Counted from the stretch's first letter, positions 25,810-34,790 are shown. The stretch: DNA of 48,300 nucleotides from Haloterrigena salina JCM 13891 (GCF_000337495.1 NZ_AOIS01000017.1:1-48300), one strand, 5' to 3'. Made by a program: numbers and translations. Notes: generated by a model from the sequence alone, not told the origin.

Positions 25810-27675
25810 ATGGAACTCAGAGTCAACACCGCCGCGACGGATCAGGAGGCACAGGCGATCGCGAAGGCGCTGGCGTCCCACTTCGGGGAGGAGGTGGAAC
25901 TCTACCCGAAGCGGGGCGACGACCTCCTCGCGACGGCCGCGCCGGACGAGAGCGCGATCCCCGCCGACGCGAGCGAGGCCGCTGCGGAGGCGCTCGAGGC
26001 CGCGACCGGCGACGGCGGCACCGAAAGCGCCGCGTCGTCCGGCGACGGCCTCGGGCCGACCGACCGCGAGGAACGGCTTCGCGAAGAGATCGACGACATC
26101 CTCGAGGGCGGCCCCGAGAAGTACCGCGAGCGGCTCTCCGAGCAGGGGAAGCTGTTCGTCCGGGACCGACTCGACCTCTGGTTCAACGACGAGGAAACCT
26201 CGTCGAGCAGCCGGACGCAGTCCGGCGACGGCGAGGACGGCATCAAGTTCGAGGACGGCAAGTTCGCCAACTTCGATTCGTGGCATCCCAGCGGACGAGA
26301 GGGCGAGGCGGACTCGGGAGACCGACTGCCGGCGGACGGCCTCATTACCGGCGCCGCGGAGTTCGAGGGCCGGGACGTCCACTTCATGGCCAACGACTTC
26401 ACCGTCAAGGCCGGCTCGATGGCCGAGAAGGGCGTCGAGAAGTTCCTCCGGATGCAACAGCGCGCGCTGAAGACCGGCCGTCCCGTCCTCTACCTGATGG
26501 ACTCCTCGGGTGGCCGGATCGACCAGCAGACGGGCTTCTTCGCCAACCGCGAGGGCATCGGGAAGTACTACTACAACCACTCGATGCTCTCCGGCCGGGT
26601 GCCCCAGATCTGCGTGCTCTACGGGCCCTGCATCGCCGGCGCCGCCTACACCCCCGTCTTCGCGGACTTCACCGTCATGGTCCGGGACATGTCCGCAATG
26701 GCCATCGCCTCCCCGCGGATGGTCGAGATGGTCACCGGCGAGGACATCGACTTAGACGAGTTAGGGGGGCCCGACGTCCACGCCCGCCACTCCGGCAGCG
26801 CCGATTTGATCGCCGAGGACGAGGAACACGCCCGCGAACTCGTCGCGAAGCTGATCGGCTACCTGCCGGACAACGCGGACGAGAAACCGCCCCGAACCGA
26901 GGGACGGGCGCCGGAACGGTCGCCCGCGGGGATCGACTCCGTCGTGCCGCAGGCGCCGAACCGCGGCTACGACATGTTCGACGTCATCGAGCGCGTCGTC
27001 GACGCCGACTCGGTGCTCGAGCTCCGTCCCGAGTACGGTTCCGAGATAATCACCGCCTTCGCCCGCATCGACGGCCGGCCGGTCGGCATCGTCGCAAACC
27101 AGCCGAAACAGCGCGCGGGGGCGATCTTCCCCGACGCCGCGGAGAAGGCCGCGCAGTTCATCTGGACCTGCGACGCCTACGACGTGCCGCTGCTGTACCT
27201 CTGTGACACCCCCGGCTTCATGGCCGGCTCGGGGGTCGAGAAGGAGGGCATCCTCGAGCAGGGCAAGCGGATGATCTACGCGACCTCCTCGGCGACGGTG
27301 CCCAAGCAGTCCGTGGTCGTCCGGAAGGCCTACGGCGCGGGGATCTACGCGATGTCCGGTCCCGCCTACGACCCCGAGAGCGTGCTCGGATTGCCCAGCG
27401 GCGAGATCGCGATCATGGGCCCCGAGGCGGCGATCAACGCCGTCTACGCGAACAAGCTGGCCGCGATCGACGATCCCGAGGAGCGCGCACAGAAGGAGCA
27501 GGAACTCCGCGAGGAGTACCGCGAGGACATCGACGTCCACCGGATGGCCAGCGAGGTCGTCATCGACGAGATCGTGCCGCCAAGCGAGCTTCGAGAGGAA
27601 CTCGAGGCCCGCTTCGCGTTCTACGAGACCGTCGAGAAGGACCTCCCGGACAAGAAACACGGGACGATCCTGTAA
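25810..27675 (+). CDS. Acyl-CoA carboxylase carboxyltransferase with epsilon-like N-terminus
   Basis: 621 residues. Carboxyltransferase N-domain at about 90-340 (VKAGSMAEKGVEKFLRMQQR, LMDSSGGRIDQQTGFF, ICVLYGPCIAGAAYTPVF) and C-domain at about 370-615 (QPKQRAGAIFPDAAEKAAQF, LLYLCDTPGFMAGSGVEKEG). The first 60 residues (MELRVNTAATDQEAQAIAKA, then LASHFGEEVELYPKRG) look like the small ACC-epsilon-type protein, here fused, followed by an acidic linker. It transfers CO2 from carboxybiotin to an acyl-CoA (propionyl, acetyl or methylcrotonyl type). No biotin carboxylase or BCCP gene is in the window. Confidence 0.92.
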   Translation: MELRVNTAATDQEAQAIAKALASHFGEEVELYPKRGDDLLATAAPDESAIPADASEAAAEALEAATGDGGTESAASSGDGLGPTDREERLREEIDDILEGGPEKYRERLSEQGKLFVRDRLDLWFNDEETSSSSRTQSGDGEDGIKFEDGKFANFDSWHPSGREGEADSGDRLPADGLITGAAEFEGRDVHFMANDFTVKAGSMAEKGVEKFLRMQQRALKTGRPVLYLMDSSGGRIDQQTGFFANREGIGKYYYNHSMLSGRVPQICVLYGPCIAGAAYTPVFADFTVMVRDMSAMAIASPRMVEMVTGEDIDLDELGGPDVHARHSGSADLIAEDEEHARELVAKLIGYLPDNADEKPPRTEGRAPERSPAGIDSVVPQAPNRGYDMFDVIERVVDADSVLELRPEYGSEIITAFARIDGRPVGIVANQPKQRAGAIFPDAAEKAAQFIWTCDAYDVPLLYLCDTPGFMAGSGVEKEGILEQGKRMIYATSSATVPKQSVVVRKAYGAGIYAMSGPAYDPESVLGLPSGEIAIMGPEAAINAVYANKLAAIDDPEERAQKEQELREEYREDIDVHRMASEVVIDEIVPPSELREELEARFAFYETVEKDLPDKKHGTIL

Positions 27676-27732
27676 GCGCGCTCGAGTCGAACCTATCTCA
27701 TCACGATTCCACTGAAACACCAACAGACACCC

Positions 27733-28248
27733 ATGCCAGGACGCTACTACGAGGAGTTCGAGGTCGGCGAAACCATCGAACATGAACGACGGCGCACGAT
27801 CACGGAGAGCGACAACCAGCGCTTTTGCGACATGACGATGAACCAGCAACCGCTACATCTGGACGCCGACTTCGCCGCGGACACCGACTTCGGCGAGCGG
27901 CTGGTCAACGGGCTCTACACGATGAGCCTCGCGGTCGGCATCACGATTCCCGAGACGACCGACGGAACCATCGTCGCCAACCTCTCCTACGACAACGTCG
28001 AGCACCCCGAACCCGTCTTCCACGGCGACACGATCCGCGTGCAGTCGACGGTGACGGACAAGCGCGAGACCAGCGACGGCGAGCGCGGCATCGTGACCAT
28101 GCACGTCGAGGTCTTCAGGGTGAACGATGGTCCCGCGAGCGAAGCGAATGGGACCTCGTCGGACGAGTCCGACGGTGACGACGAGCCGCTGGTCTGCGAG
28201 TTCGACCGGACCGTCCTCTCGCTGAAGCGCGACCGCGTCGCGGAGTGA
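27733..28248 (+). CDS. MaoC-family dehydratase/hydratase
   Basis: 171 residues with a hot-dog fold. The hydratase-2 motif is present as DMTMNQQPLHLDADF (D-x-x-x-N-x-x-P-x-H), with the following FGERLVNGLYTMSL helix. It likely adds water to the enoyl-CoA made by the neighbouring dehydrogenase or a carboxylated derivative. Residues about 135-151 (PASEANGTSSDESDGDD) are an extra loop encoded by a palindromic repeat. Starts 57 bp after the carboxyltransferase stop on the same strand. Confidence 0.9.
   Translation: MPGRYYEEFEVGETIEHERRRTITESDNQRFCDMTMNQQPLHLDADFAADTDFGERLVNGLYTMSLAVGITIPETTDGTIVANLSYDNVEHPEPVFHGDTIRVQSTVTDKRETSDGERGIVTMHVEVFRVNDGPASEANGTSSDESDGDDEPLVCEFDRTVLSLKRDRVAE
28136..28183 (+). 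repeat. Short palindromic repeat inside the MaoC gene
   Basis: GCGAGCGAAGCGAATGGGACC then TCGTCGGACGAGTCCGACGGTGA; it carries the hairpin GTCGGAC-GA-GTCCGAC. It is read in frame as ASEANGTSSDESDGD and aligns with the block at 24000-24050 (shared GAGCGAAGCGA, CCTCGTC-x-GAC and GTC-x-GACGGTGA). Confidence 0.7.
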
Positions 28249-28455
28249 CTCGAACAGTCGTTGTGTCGCGGTCTCGACGGCATCGACGCGTTCGAAGAAG
28301 TTGAAATGTGAACGTTCTCAGTCGATATAGCGGCGATCGTCTATCAATACCGAATATTAGAGGCTGATTGCAGCAATATCGGCACTAAATCCAGATTTCG
28401 CGGCAGCCGTGTCGCTGTTACTACTTTATGCGATCAGACGGCCTACTATCGCTAC

Positions 28456-28860
28456 ATGGGACTGGACGCACGGATCGAGAACGGCCGGCGAGTCATCGAG
28501 AAATGGGATCGCGTCTTCACCGCGCTCTCGGCGGTACCGCGACGCCAGATCGAGGTCTCACTACTCGACGCGCCGCCGGACCGGTCGATCCCCCTCCCGG
28601 AGCGCGCCGCGAATCCGAACGTCCCGACCGATCCCGAGCGGCTTCGATGCGACCTCCTGCACACGCACCTGCCGATGCTTGCCGACCGGGAGTTCGTCGA
28701 CTGGGAGCGGGAGCCGTTCGTCGCGTCCCGCGGTCCGCAGTTCGACGAAGTCGCCGCCGTCATCGACGCCCTACAGACGGTGGCCGACGACGTCCCCGAG
28801 TCGTTAGTGATCGGCTGTCAACGACTCGAGCGGGAGCGGGAAGAAGGGCTGAGCGAATAG
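28456..28860 (+). CDS. Small winged-helix-like haloarchaeal protein
   Basis: 134 residues. The layout (ALSAVPRRQIEVSLLDAPPD, then DPERLRCDLLHTHLPMLADR and EFVDWEREPFVASRGPQFDE) resembles the DUF7344-type winged helix found in many haloarchaeal regulators, in which a layer of helices is followed by an LxHxHLPxLxxxxxVxW core. A CTTTAT box at 28424-28429 is about 30 nt upstream. It is probably a DNA-binding regulator; its target may be the flanking acyl-CoA genes, but this is not shown. Confidence 0.65.
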   Translation: MGLDARIENGRRVIEKWDRVFTALSAVPRRQIEVSLLDAPPDRSIPLPERAANPNVPTDPERLRCDLLHTHLPMLADREFVDWEREPFVASRGPQFDEVAAVIDALQTVADDVPESLVIGCQRLEREREEGLSE

Positions 28861-28945
28861 TTCTGGCACGGCCGGTCCGCGGCGGCGGCTCGAGCAACTG
28901 CGAACGGGTCCGCGGACGCCGACTGTCTCGCGACTGTAAGAGCTT

Positions 28946-29845
28946 CTAACCCGAGGAGCCGGGGTCGTCGTCCAGCCCCAGATACTCGACGGCCGTCCGG
29001 GAGAAGATATCCCGCGCGGCCTCCTGCGGTAGCTCTCGGTCGAGCAACCCGGCTCGCTCGTTCCGATAGGGGTACGGAATATTCGGGAAGTCGGAGCCGT
29101 ACATGATCGACCCCGAACACTCGACGAGCGTCGCGTCCGAAATCGACGAGGGATCGAACCCCATCGTTTCCGGTGCGGACGTCGACATCGCGAACGTCGT
29201 GTCGAGGTAGACGGTCTCGTACTCGCGGGCGAACGCGAGGAACCGATCGGTTTCGTAGGTTCCCATGTGCGCACAGCAGACTCGTAATTCCGGATACGAC
29301 TCGAGCAACTCCTCGAAGACGTCCGCACCCACGTACGGACTTCCCTCGTACATCGGCGCCGTCCCGCCGTGGTAGGTGATCGGCCGGTCGTAGTCGACCG
29401 CGACCTCGAGTGCGGGCTCGAGCCTGGAATCGGCGGGCCGACACTCCTGGACGGGGCAGTGGATCTTCACCCCGCGGGCGCCCGCTTCGAACGCCTCGCG
29501 GACGACGGCCGCCGGCTCCTCGTCGTCGGGGTGGACCGTCGCGAACGGAATCAGGAACTCGGAGTCGGCGGCCTGCTCGAGCAGCCAGTCGTTCAGGTCG
29601 CTCGCGAGCCCCGGCTCGTGGGCGTACGGAAGGGCGACGTAGGCCTCGACGCCCGCCGAGCAGAGGACGTCCTCGATGTCGGCTCGAGCCGTCGGCGTCG
29701 AGAACTCCCAGTCGGTTTCGGCGCTGAGCGCTCGCTGAATGGCGGCCGCCAGCCGGTCGGGGAACAGGTGCGTGTGGGCGTCGATCGCCGGCCGAAAGGC
29801 GGTTTCGCGGTCGTCGGAATCCGTCGATTGGTCTGGCGGAGGCAT
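28946..29845 (-). CDS. Amidohydrolase family 2 protein (ACMSD-like)
   Basis: 299 residues from ATG 29845 (MPPPDQSTDSDDRET). TIM-barrel metal-site motifs: DAHTHLFPD (H-x-H), GVKIHCPVQ, VCCAHMGTYE and YGSDFPNIPYPY with the final Asp. Members decarboxylate or hydrolyse small acids. The N-terminal 16 residues are acidic and could be optional. It converges on the winged-helix gene and is divergent from the second MaoC-like gene, 139 bp away. Substrate unknown; the nearby acyl-CoA genes hint at aromatic or branched acid breakdown. Confidence 0.85.
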   Translation of the reverse strand: MPPPDQSTDSDDRETAFRPAIDAHTHLFPDRLAAAIQRALSAETDWEFSTPTARADIEDVLCSAGVEAYVALPYAHEPGLASDLNDWLLEQAADSEFLIPFATVHPDDEEPAAVVREAFEAGARGVKIHCPVQECRPADSRLEPALEVAVDYDRPITYHGGTAPMYEGSPYVGADVFEELLESYPELRVCCAHMGTYETDRFLAFAREYETVYLDTTFAMSTSAPETMGFDPSSISDATLVECSGSIMYGSDFPNIPYPYRNERAGLLDRELPQEAARDIFSRTAVEYLGLDDDPGSSG

Positions 29846-29984
29846 CTGAATCCGTCCTCGTCGAGTGTTGCGAACGCGTATCACGGGGTCGGGTATAGAC
29901 GTACTGCCGGCGGCAATCGGACGGGCCGTCCCGCGGTCGAGATCATTATGGGCACTCGCATAGAGGGACCCGGTAGAACACCGC

Positions 29985-30371
29985 ATGAGCCGGCCAGTCG
30001 AGGGCGAGACCCACACGTTCGAGCGGACGTTCACGACCGACGACGTCGAGCGGTTCGCGGAGCTCTCCCGCGACAGACAGCCGATCCACACCGAACCGGA
30101 CGACGACGGCCGCCTGATGGTCCACGGCCTGCTGACCGCGACGCTGCCGACGAAGATCGGCGGCGACCTCGAGGTGCTCGCGCGGTCGATGGACCTCGAG
30201 TTCCGTCGGCCGGTCTACACCGGCCAGCGCATTAGCTGCACGTGGACGTTCGAGAGCGTCGACGAACGCGAGGATCGGTACGTGATCGGCGTCGACGTGG
30301 TCTGTGAGAACGACGACGGAGAGCCGGTGCTTACCGGTACCGTCGAGGGCCTCATTTGGAAGGAGGAATAA
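29985..30371 (+). CDS. MaoC-like dehydratase, short hot-dog protein
   Basis: 128 residues. The motif ELSRDRQPIHTEPDDDGRLM resembles the D-x-N-P-x-H hydratase site, with Gln in place of the usual Asn; the VHGLLTATLPTKIGGDL helix follows. A single hot-dog domain that would act as a dimer. The Gln change may lower or alter activity. It is divergent from the amidohydrolase gene and followed by a copy of the structured intergenic repeat. Confidence 0.85.
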   Translation: MSRPVEGETHTFERTFTTDDVERFAELSRDRQPIHTEPDDDGRLMVHGLLTATLPTKIGGDLEVLARSMDLEFRRPVYTGQRISCTWTFESVDEREDRYVIGVDVVCENDDGEPVLTGTVEGLIWKEE

Positions 30372-30492
30372 TCTGACTTATTGGCGGATCACTGGCGCCC
30401 GCTTCGGGTGGCGTTCGTCATCCCGGTTATACGTAGATCGGACGAACTGGCTGACAAACTATTGAAACGGGATCCGGAAAGGAGCGTTCTAC

Positions 30493-30645
30493 TATCGTGG
30501 CAACAGGGAAGTGCCACGCCCTCCCCAACCGATTGCGGTCCTCGCTCCTTCCAGGAGCTGCGGTCCTCATCCCTCGCACGGATTCGGACCGCGGTTCGTT
30601 AACAACTCACCGCGGTCCAGCGTGCGCCACTGCACGCCGGTTCCT
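30493..30645 (+). repeat. Structured intergenic repeat, copy A
   Basis: About 150 bp that matches, in inverted orientation, 44461-44605: shared blocks are TATCGTGGCAAC, CCCCAACCGATTGCGGTCCT, CTGCGGTCCTCATCCCTCGC and GCGCCACTGCACG. It folds: GTGGCA...TGCCAC (30498-30518), GCTCC-TTCCA-GGAGC (about 30544-30558), an inner 10-bp stem GGACCGCGGT (30586-30595) with ACCGCGGTCC (30609-30618), and an outer CGCACG (30575-30580) with CGTGCG (30621-30626). The rest of the 343-bp gap between the convergent MaoC-like and DP1 genes shows nothing else. Confidence 0.8.
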
Positions 30646-30714
30646 GGGATAGGCAGTACACGGACTCAATTCGACGACACCGACCGAAAACGGAAATACC
30701 CGACGAGCAGCAGG

Positions 30715-32292
30715 CTAGCTGAACTTCTGGACGGTCACGTCGAGCGTATCGAGGTCGACGATGGGCGCGTAGCCGGCGTCGGGGTCGATGTTGACGCTCT
30801 TCTGGAAGTCCGTCTGAGCCTGCCAGCAGCCCGAGTTGATGGCGAGCACGTTGTGGTACTTCCCGAAGCCGAGCTTGTGAACGTGGCCGGTGTGGAAGAT
30901 GTCGGGGACCTCCTCCATCACGAGGTAGTCCTGCTCTTCGGGGGCGAGTCGGGTGTGGCCCCCGAACTGCGGGGCGACGTGGCGTTTCTTCAGGAGCTGG
31001 TACATCGCCTTGTGCGGGTCGTCGTAACTGGCCTTCTCCTCGGGGAGTTCCGCGATGACCTCGTCCAGACTGACGCCGTGGTACATCAGCACGGAGACGC
31101 CCTCGAGGGTGACCGTCGAGGGATTGCTCACGATCTGCGGATCGTGAGCCGACATGATCTCCCGCAGTTCCTCGTCGAACCCGGGCTGGGGCTCCGCGAG
31201 GCGGACCGCGTCGTGGTTGCCCGGGATCATCACGATCTCGATGTCGCCGGGGATCTTCTTCAGATGTTCGCTGAAGGACTCGTACTGCTCGTAGATGTCG
31301 ACGATCTCGAGTTCCTCGTCCTGGTCGGGATAGACGCCGACGCCTTCGACCATGTCGCCGGCCAACAGGAGGTACTCGACGTGTTGGGCCTGCTCGGTGT
31401 GCAGCCAGTCGGCGAAGCGGTTCCAGGCGCCTTCCATGAACTCGTCGCTGCCGACGTGAACGTCGCTGATCAGCGCCGCCTGCACGTGGCGGTCCGCGGT
31501 CGACGGCTCGTGGGTTCGCGGGATGTCGGGGAAGTACATCGAGTCGACGAAGGCGATCCCCGAGTCGTCCGCCAGCGTCCCCTCCATCGCCAGCACCTCG
31601 TCACAGAGCAGCTCGTCGACCAGGTCTACGTACTCCCGGTCCTTCATCACGAGCCAGGGAAAGGTCCCGGTCGCGTCCTCGAGTTCGATCAGCCAGTGGC
31701 CGCTGGCCGTCGACCGGATGTCGTTGACCAGCCCGACCATCGCGACGTCGCTGCCGCCGGGCATGTCCTGAATGGCCGACGCCGGACGGTGGTTGACCCG
31801 CCCGCGGAGTTTCGATCCCAGTCGCTCGAGTCGGTCCCGGAAGACGGCGACGAAATCCTCGTACTCGCCGGTTCCGGTGCTCTGGCCGGTCATATCCCCG
31901 ACGATCTCCAACGATCGAAGCTCGGGATCGACCGATCGGTCGGCGGCTCCGCCCCCCTTCGTTTCAACTGGAGTGTCCCCGTCCGCGGCCGTGGGATCGG
32001 GTACAGCGTCTCCAGTCGAAACCGAGGGGTCGGTCCGCGAACCGGGGGCTGAGTCGGCGTCCGGTCCCGTCGATCCTCCCGGCGAATCGGCCGTCGCGTC
32101 CGCCCGCGAGAGGGCCGCGTCGACGTGGTCGGTTCGGACGACCAGCGCGTCTTCGGGGAGTTCGTCGACGACGCGCTGGAGGGCCGCCCGCGGGTTCTCG
32201 GCCGACGCGAGTTTGGTCACGGCCTCGCGCTCGGCGTTGTAGCCGCGGCTGGTGAGTTCGCTGACGATTCGGGCCGGCGCCTCGAGTGGCAC
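30715..32292 (-). CDS. polD1: DNA polymerase D small subunit DP1
   Basis: 525 residues; the exonuclease subunit of the archaeal replicative polymerase PolD. Order: N-terminal helical domain (1-60), acidic Ser/Gly/Thr linker (about 62-128), OB-fold (about 178-260), calcineurin-like phosphoesterase domain (270-490) with ISDVHVG (D277, H279), LLAGDMVEG (D313), IPGNHD (358-361) and FHTGHVHKLG (469-472). All metal ligands appear present, so the 3'-5' exonuclease should be active. The start is GTG at 32292 (PLEAPARIVSELTSRGYNAE follows), consistent with haloarchaeal DP1 proteins. The linker coding region contains an ORB-like inverted pair. Confidence 0.95.
   Translation of the reverse strand: MPLEAPARIVSELTSRGYNAEREAVTKLASAENPRAALQRVVDELPEDALVVRTDHVDAALSRADATADSPGGSTGPDADSAPGSRTDPSVSTGDAVPDPTAADGDTPVETKGGGAADRSVDPELRSLEIVGDMTGQSTGTGEYEDFVAVFRDRLERLGSKLRGRVNHRPASAIQDMPGGSDVAMVGLVNDIRSTASGHWLIELEDATGTFPWLVMKDREYVDLVDELLCDEVLAMEGTLADDSGIAFVDSMYFPDIPRTHEPSTADRHVQAALISDVHVGSDEFMEGAWNRFADWLHTEQAQHVEYLLLAGDMVEGVGVYPDQDEELEIVDIYEQYESFSEHLKKIPGDIEIVMIPGNHDAVRLAEPQPGFDEELREIMSAHDPQIVSNPSTVTLEGVSVLMYHGVSLDEVIAELPEEKASYDDPHKAMYQLLKKRHVAPQFGGHTRLAPEEQDYLVMEEVPDIFHTGHVHKLGFGKYHNVLAINSGCWQAQTDFQKSVNIDPDAGYAPIVDLDTLDVTVQKFS
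31951..32031. other. ORB-like inverted pair inside the DP1 gene
   Basis: CCCCCCTTCGTTTCAACTGGAG (split 31952-31973) and CTCCAGTCGAAACCGAGGGG (32010-32029) resemble origin recognition boxes in opposite orientation, 36 bp apart. They lie in the part of the gene that encodes the disordered linker. A matching arrangement is found in the linker-coding part of orc1 (36583-36640). Confidence 0.45.
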
Positions 32293-32595
32293 ACGCGTCG
32301 CATTCGCGAGCGACGAGAAAAGGGTACCGTAATCGGCGTCCCCGATTGGGGGACGTCGCGACGGGGAGCGGGGAGGCCACCACCAGTACCATTATTTCCG
32401 AGACAGACAATTCACGCACGATGGAAGGACACAGCGGGCTCGTTCCGCGAGCGGGGACGGGATACGGTACCCGGTCGCTACGGCGCCTACGACGCGGTAG
32501 CGAGAGCGGGAGTGATGAGGCGTCGGAATCGATCGGAGTCGACGCCATGCGCCGGAGCAGAAAATTGATTGGACGGCCCGGCGAAACGGGTGACG
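32293..32595. other. Divergent intergenic region, DP1 / signal peptidase
   Basis: 303 bp holding the promoters of the DP1 gene (minus) and the first signal peptidase gene (plus). A CAGAAAATTGATTGG element near 32555-32569, about 27-35 nt before ATG 32596, recurs as CAGAAAGTTGATTAA before the second signal peptidase gene and is the likely promoter. For DP1, no strong TATA box is evident at -27; AAATAATGG (minus, about 32388-32398) lies farther away. No gene seen. Confidence 0.5.
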
Positions 32596-33561
32596 ATGAG
32601 CGGTTCTAGCCCCGGTGACGTATCCGACGACCCCGACGATACTCCCGATTCCGACCGTCCCGACGATCGGGAGCGACATCGCGGGGAGCGAGACGCAGCC
32701 GCCAACCCCGGTTCGGGACGGGACGGCTCGGCTGCAACAGCGCCGACGTCCGACGACGGTGTGACGATCGAGGACGACGGTGTCGTTCGCTGGTTTCTCC
32801 GATCCGACGACGAAAACGTGCTCTTCGTCCGCGACGTGCTGAGCAGCGTTGCGATCGTCGCCGTCATCGGACTGATCCTGTTCGGCGTCAGCGGCGTCTG
32901 GCCGCCGCTGGTCGCCGTCGAGAGCGGGAGCATGGACCCGAACATGCAGAAAGGGGACCTCATCTTCGTCGCCGAGGACGAGCGGTTCGTCGGCGACAGT
33001 GCCGTCGCCGGGACCGGCGTGGTCACCCTCGAGAGCGGACAGGAAAGCGGTTACGAGAAGTTCAACAATCCCGGCGACGTGATCGTCTTCCAGCCCGACG
33101 GAAACGAGCGGCGGACGCCGATCATCCACCGCGCCCACTTCAGGGTCGAAGAGGGCGAAAAGTGGGTCAATACCAAGGCCGACGAAGATATTGTCGGCGA
33201 CATCACCTGCGCGGACGTCACCACCTGTCCGGCACCGTACGACGGGTTCATCACGAAGGGCGACGCGAACCCCAACTACGATCAGATCGCAGGGGGCGCG
33301 GATACGAACGTCGTCAAATCCGAGTGGGTCACCGGCAAGGCGATGTTCCGGATCCCGTGGCTCGGCAACATTCGCCTGACCTTCGACAAACTCCTCGGCG
33401 GCATGCTCGCCCCGTCGCCTGAACCGACCTCGACCGTTACCAGTGTACCGGACGCCTCGACTCCGGGCGAACCGGTTACCCCGGCCGGTCTCGCCGGCAC
33501 AACCGGACTTGCAGCCCTCGGCGGCGGTGCCGTCACCGCCGTCGGACGGAGACGGAACTGA
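32596..33561 (+). CDS. Sec11-type signal peptidase I, tandem copy 1
   Basis: 321 residues from ATG 32596. An acidic 60-residue N-tail precedes a TM helix (about 80-100, LSSVAIVAVIGLILFGVSGV), then the catalytic serine in ESGSMDPNMQKGDLIFV (S112). Sec11-type His and Asp are likely in TPIIHRAHF and ITKGDANPNYDQ. A Ser/Thr/Pro-rich stretch leads to a C-terminal Gly/Ala-rich hydrophobic segment ending VGRRRN, which may be a second membrane anchor. It would remove signal peptides at the outer face of the membrane. A paralogue follows directly downstream. Confidence 0.92.
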   Translation: MSGSSPGDVSDDPDDTPDSDRPDDRERHRGERDAAANPGSGRDGSAATAPTSDDGVTIEDDGVVRWFLRSDDENVLFVRDVLSSVAIVAVIGLILFGVSGVWPPLVAVESGSMDPNMQKGDLIFVAEDERFVGDSAVAGTGVVTLESGQESGYEKFNNPGDVIVFQPDGNERRTPIIHRAHFRVEEGEKWVNTKADEDIVGDITCADVTTCPAPYDGFITKGDANPNYDQIAGGADTNVVKSEWVTGKAMFRIPWLGNIRLTFDKLLGGMLAPSPEPTSTVTSVPDASTPGEPVTPAGLAGTTGLAALGGGAVTAVGRRRN

Positions 33562-33792
33562 CGGATCGACGGAGTTCACTGAACTACCGCTTCTCGTTTC
33601 CATCGGATGTAATCACGACTCGAGCATCTCGAGCAACTCTCGGGTTCGTTCCGAAACACCGGTCGTTCTCGAGGTATGCAGACGTTCGCTCGCTTGCGAT
33701 CGCACCGTCTGTTTCCGACGACCGAGGGTTTTGTTTCAATATATTTCCCTGCAACAGAAAGTTGATTAAGAGGCGCGGCGAAACGGGTGACA

Positions 33793-34734
33793 ATGAGTGG
33801 TGGCCCCACGGATACCTCCAGTGGCTCGAGTGACGACGGCGTCTCAGACGGGACAGCCCAAGATGGGGCCGATTCGCCTTCACGCGGAGGGCCGTCAAAC
33901 ACGTCTAGGACGAAGCCGGGCGACGAAGAAACAGACCCCGTCACGATCGAGGACGACGGCGTCGTGCGCTGGTTTCTCCGATCGGACGACGAGAACGTGC
34001 TCTTCGCCCGCGACGTGCTCAGCAGCGTCGCGATCGTCGCCGTCATCGGACTGATTCTGTTCGGCGTCAGCGGCGTCTGGCCGCCACTGGTCGCCGTCGA
34101 AAGCCCCAGCATGGATCCGAACATGAAGACCGGCGATCTCATCTTCGTCGCCGAGAACGAGCGGTTCGTCGGCGACGGCGCCGTCGCCGGGACCGGCGTG
34201 GTCACCCTCGAGAGCGGGCAGGAAAGCGGCTACGAGAAGTTCAGCAATCTCGGCGACGTGATCGTCTTCCAGCCGAACGGAAACGAGCAGAAGACGCCGA
34301 TCATCCATCGGGCCCACTTCTGGGTCGAAGAGGACGAGAACTGGATCCAGACCAAAGCCGATGAAGATATCGCTGGCGACATCACCTGCGCGGACATCAC
34401 CACCTGTCCGGCGCCCCACGACGGATTCATCACGAAGGGTGACGCGAATCCCAACTACGACCAGATCGCAGGGGGCGCGGATACGACCGTCGTCAAATCC
34501 GAGTGGGTCACCGGCAAGGCGATGTTCCGGATCCCGTGGCTCGGCAACATCCGCCTGACATTCGACAAACTCCTCGGCGGCATGCTCGCCCCGTCACCGG
34601 GGCCGGCCATCGCCGGCGCCTCGAGTCCCGCCGCTTCGGACGCGAGCGTCAGTCCGCCCGGTCTCGCCGGCGCGACCGGGTTCGCGGCCTGCGGAGGCGG
34701 TGCCGTTACCGCAATCGGTCGACGGCGAAATTGA
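33793..34734 (+). CDS. Sec11-type signal peptidase I, tandem copy 2
   Basis: 313 residues from ATG 33793. The core (VTIEDDGVVRWFLRSDDENV through FDKLLGGMLAPSP) is nearly identical to copy 1; the catalytic site reads ESPSMDPNMKTGDLIFV (S106). Differences cluster in the N-terminal tail and in the stalk before the C-terminal hydrophobic VGRRRN-type tail. The duplicated unit includes about 40 bp upstream (GCGGCGAAACGGGTGACAATGAG versus the same with CGATGAG in copy 1), so the promoter and start region were copied too. Confidence 0.92.
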   Translation: MSGGPTDTSSGSSDDGVSDGTAQDGADSPSRGGPSNTSRTKPGDEETDPVTIEDDGVVRWFLRSDDENVLFARDVLSSVAIVAVIGLILFGVSGVWPPLVAVESPSMDPNMKTGDLIFVAENERFVGDGAVAGTGVVTLESGQESGYEKFSNLGDVIVFQPNGNEQKTPIIHRAHFWVEEDENWIQTKADEDIAGDITCADITTCPAPHDGFITKGDANPNYDQIAGGADTTVVKSEWVTGKAMFRIPWLGNIRLTFDKLLGGMLAPSPGPAIAGASSPAASDASVSPPGLAGATGFAACGGGAVTAIGRRRN

Positions 34735-34790
34735 TTCGGTCCGCAAATCCTCCGATTACTGACAGTGTGTGCGACCGTAGTGCAGAACAA

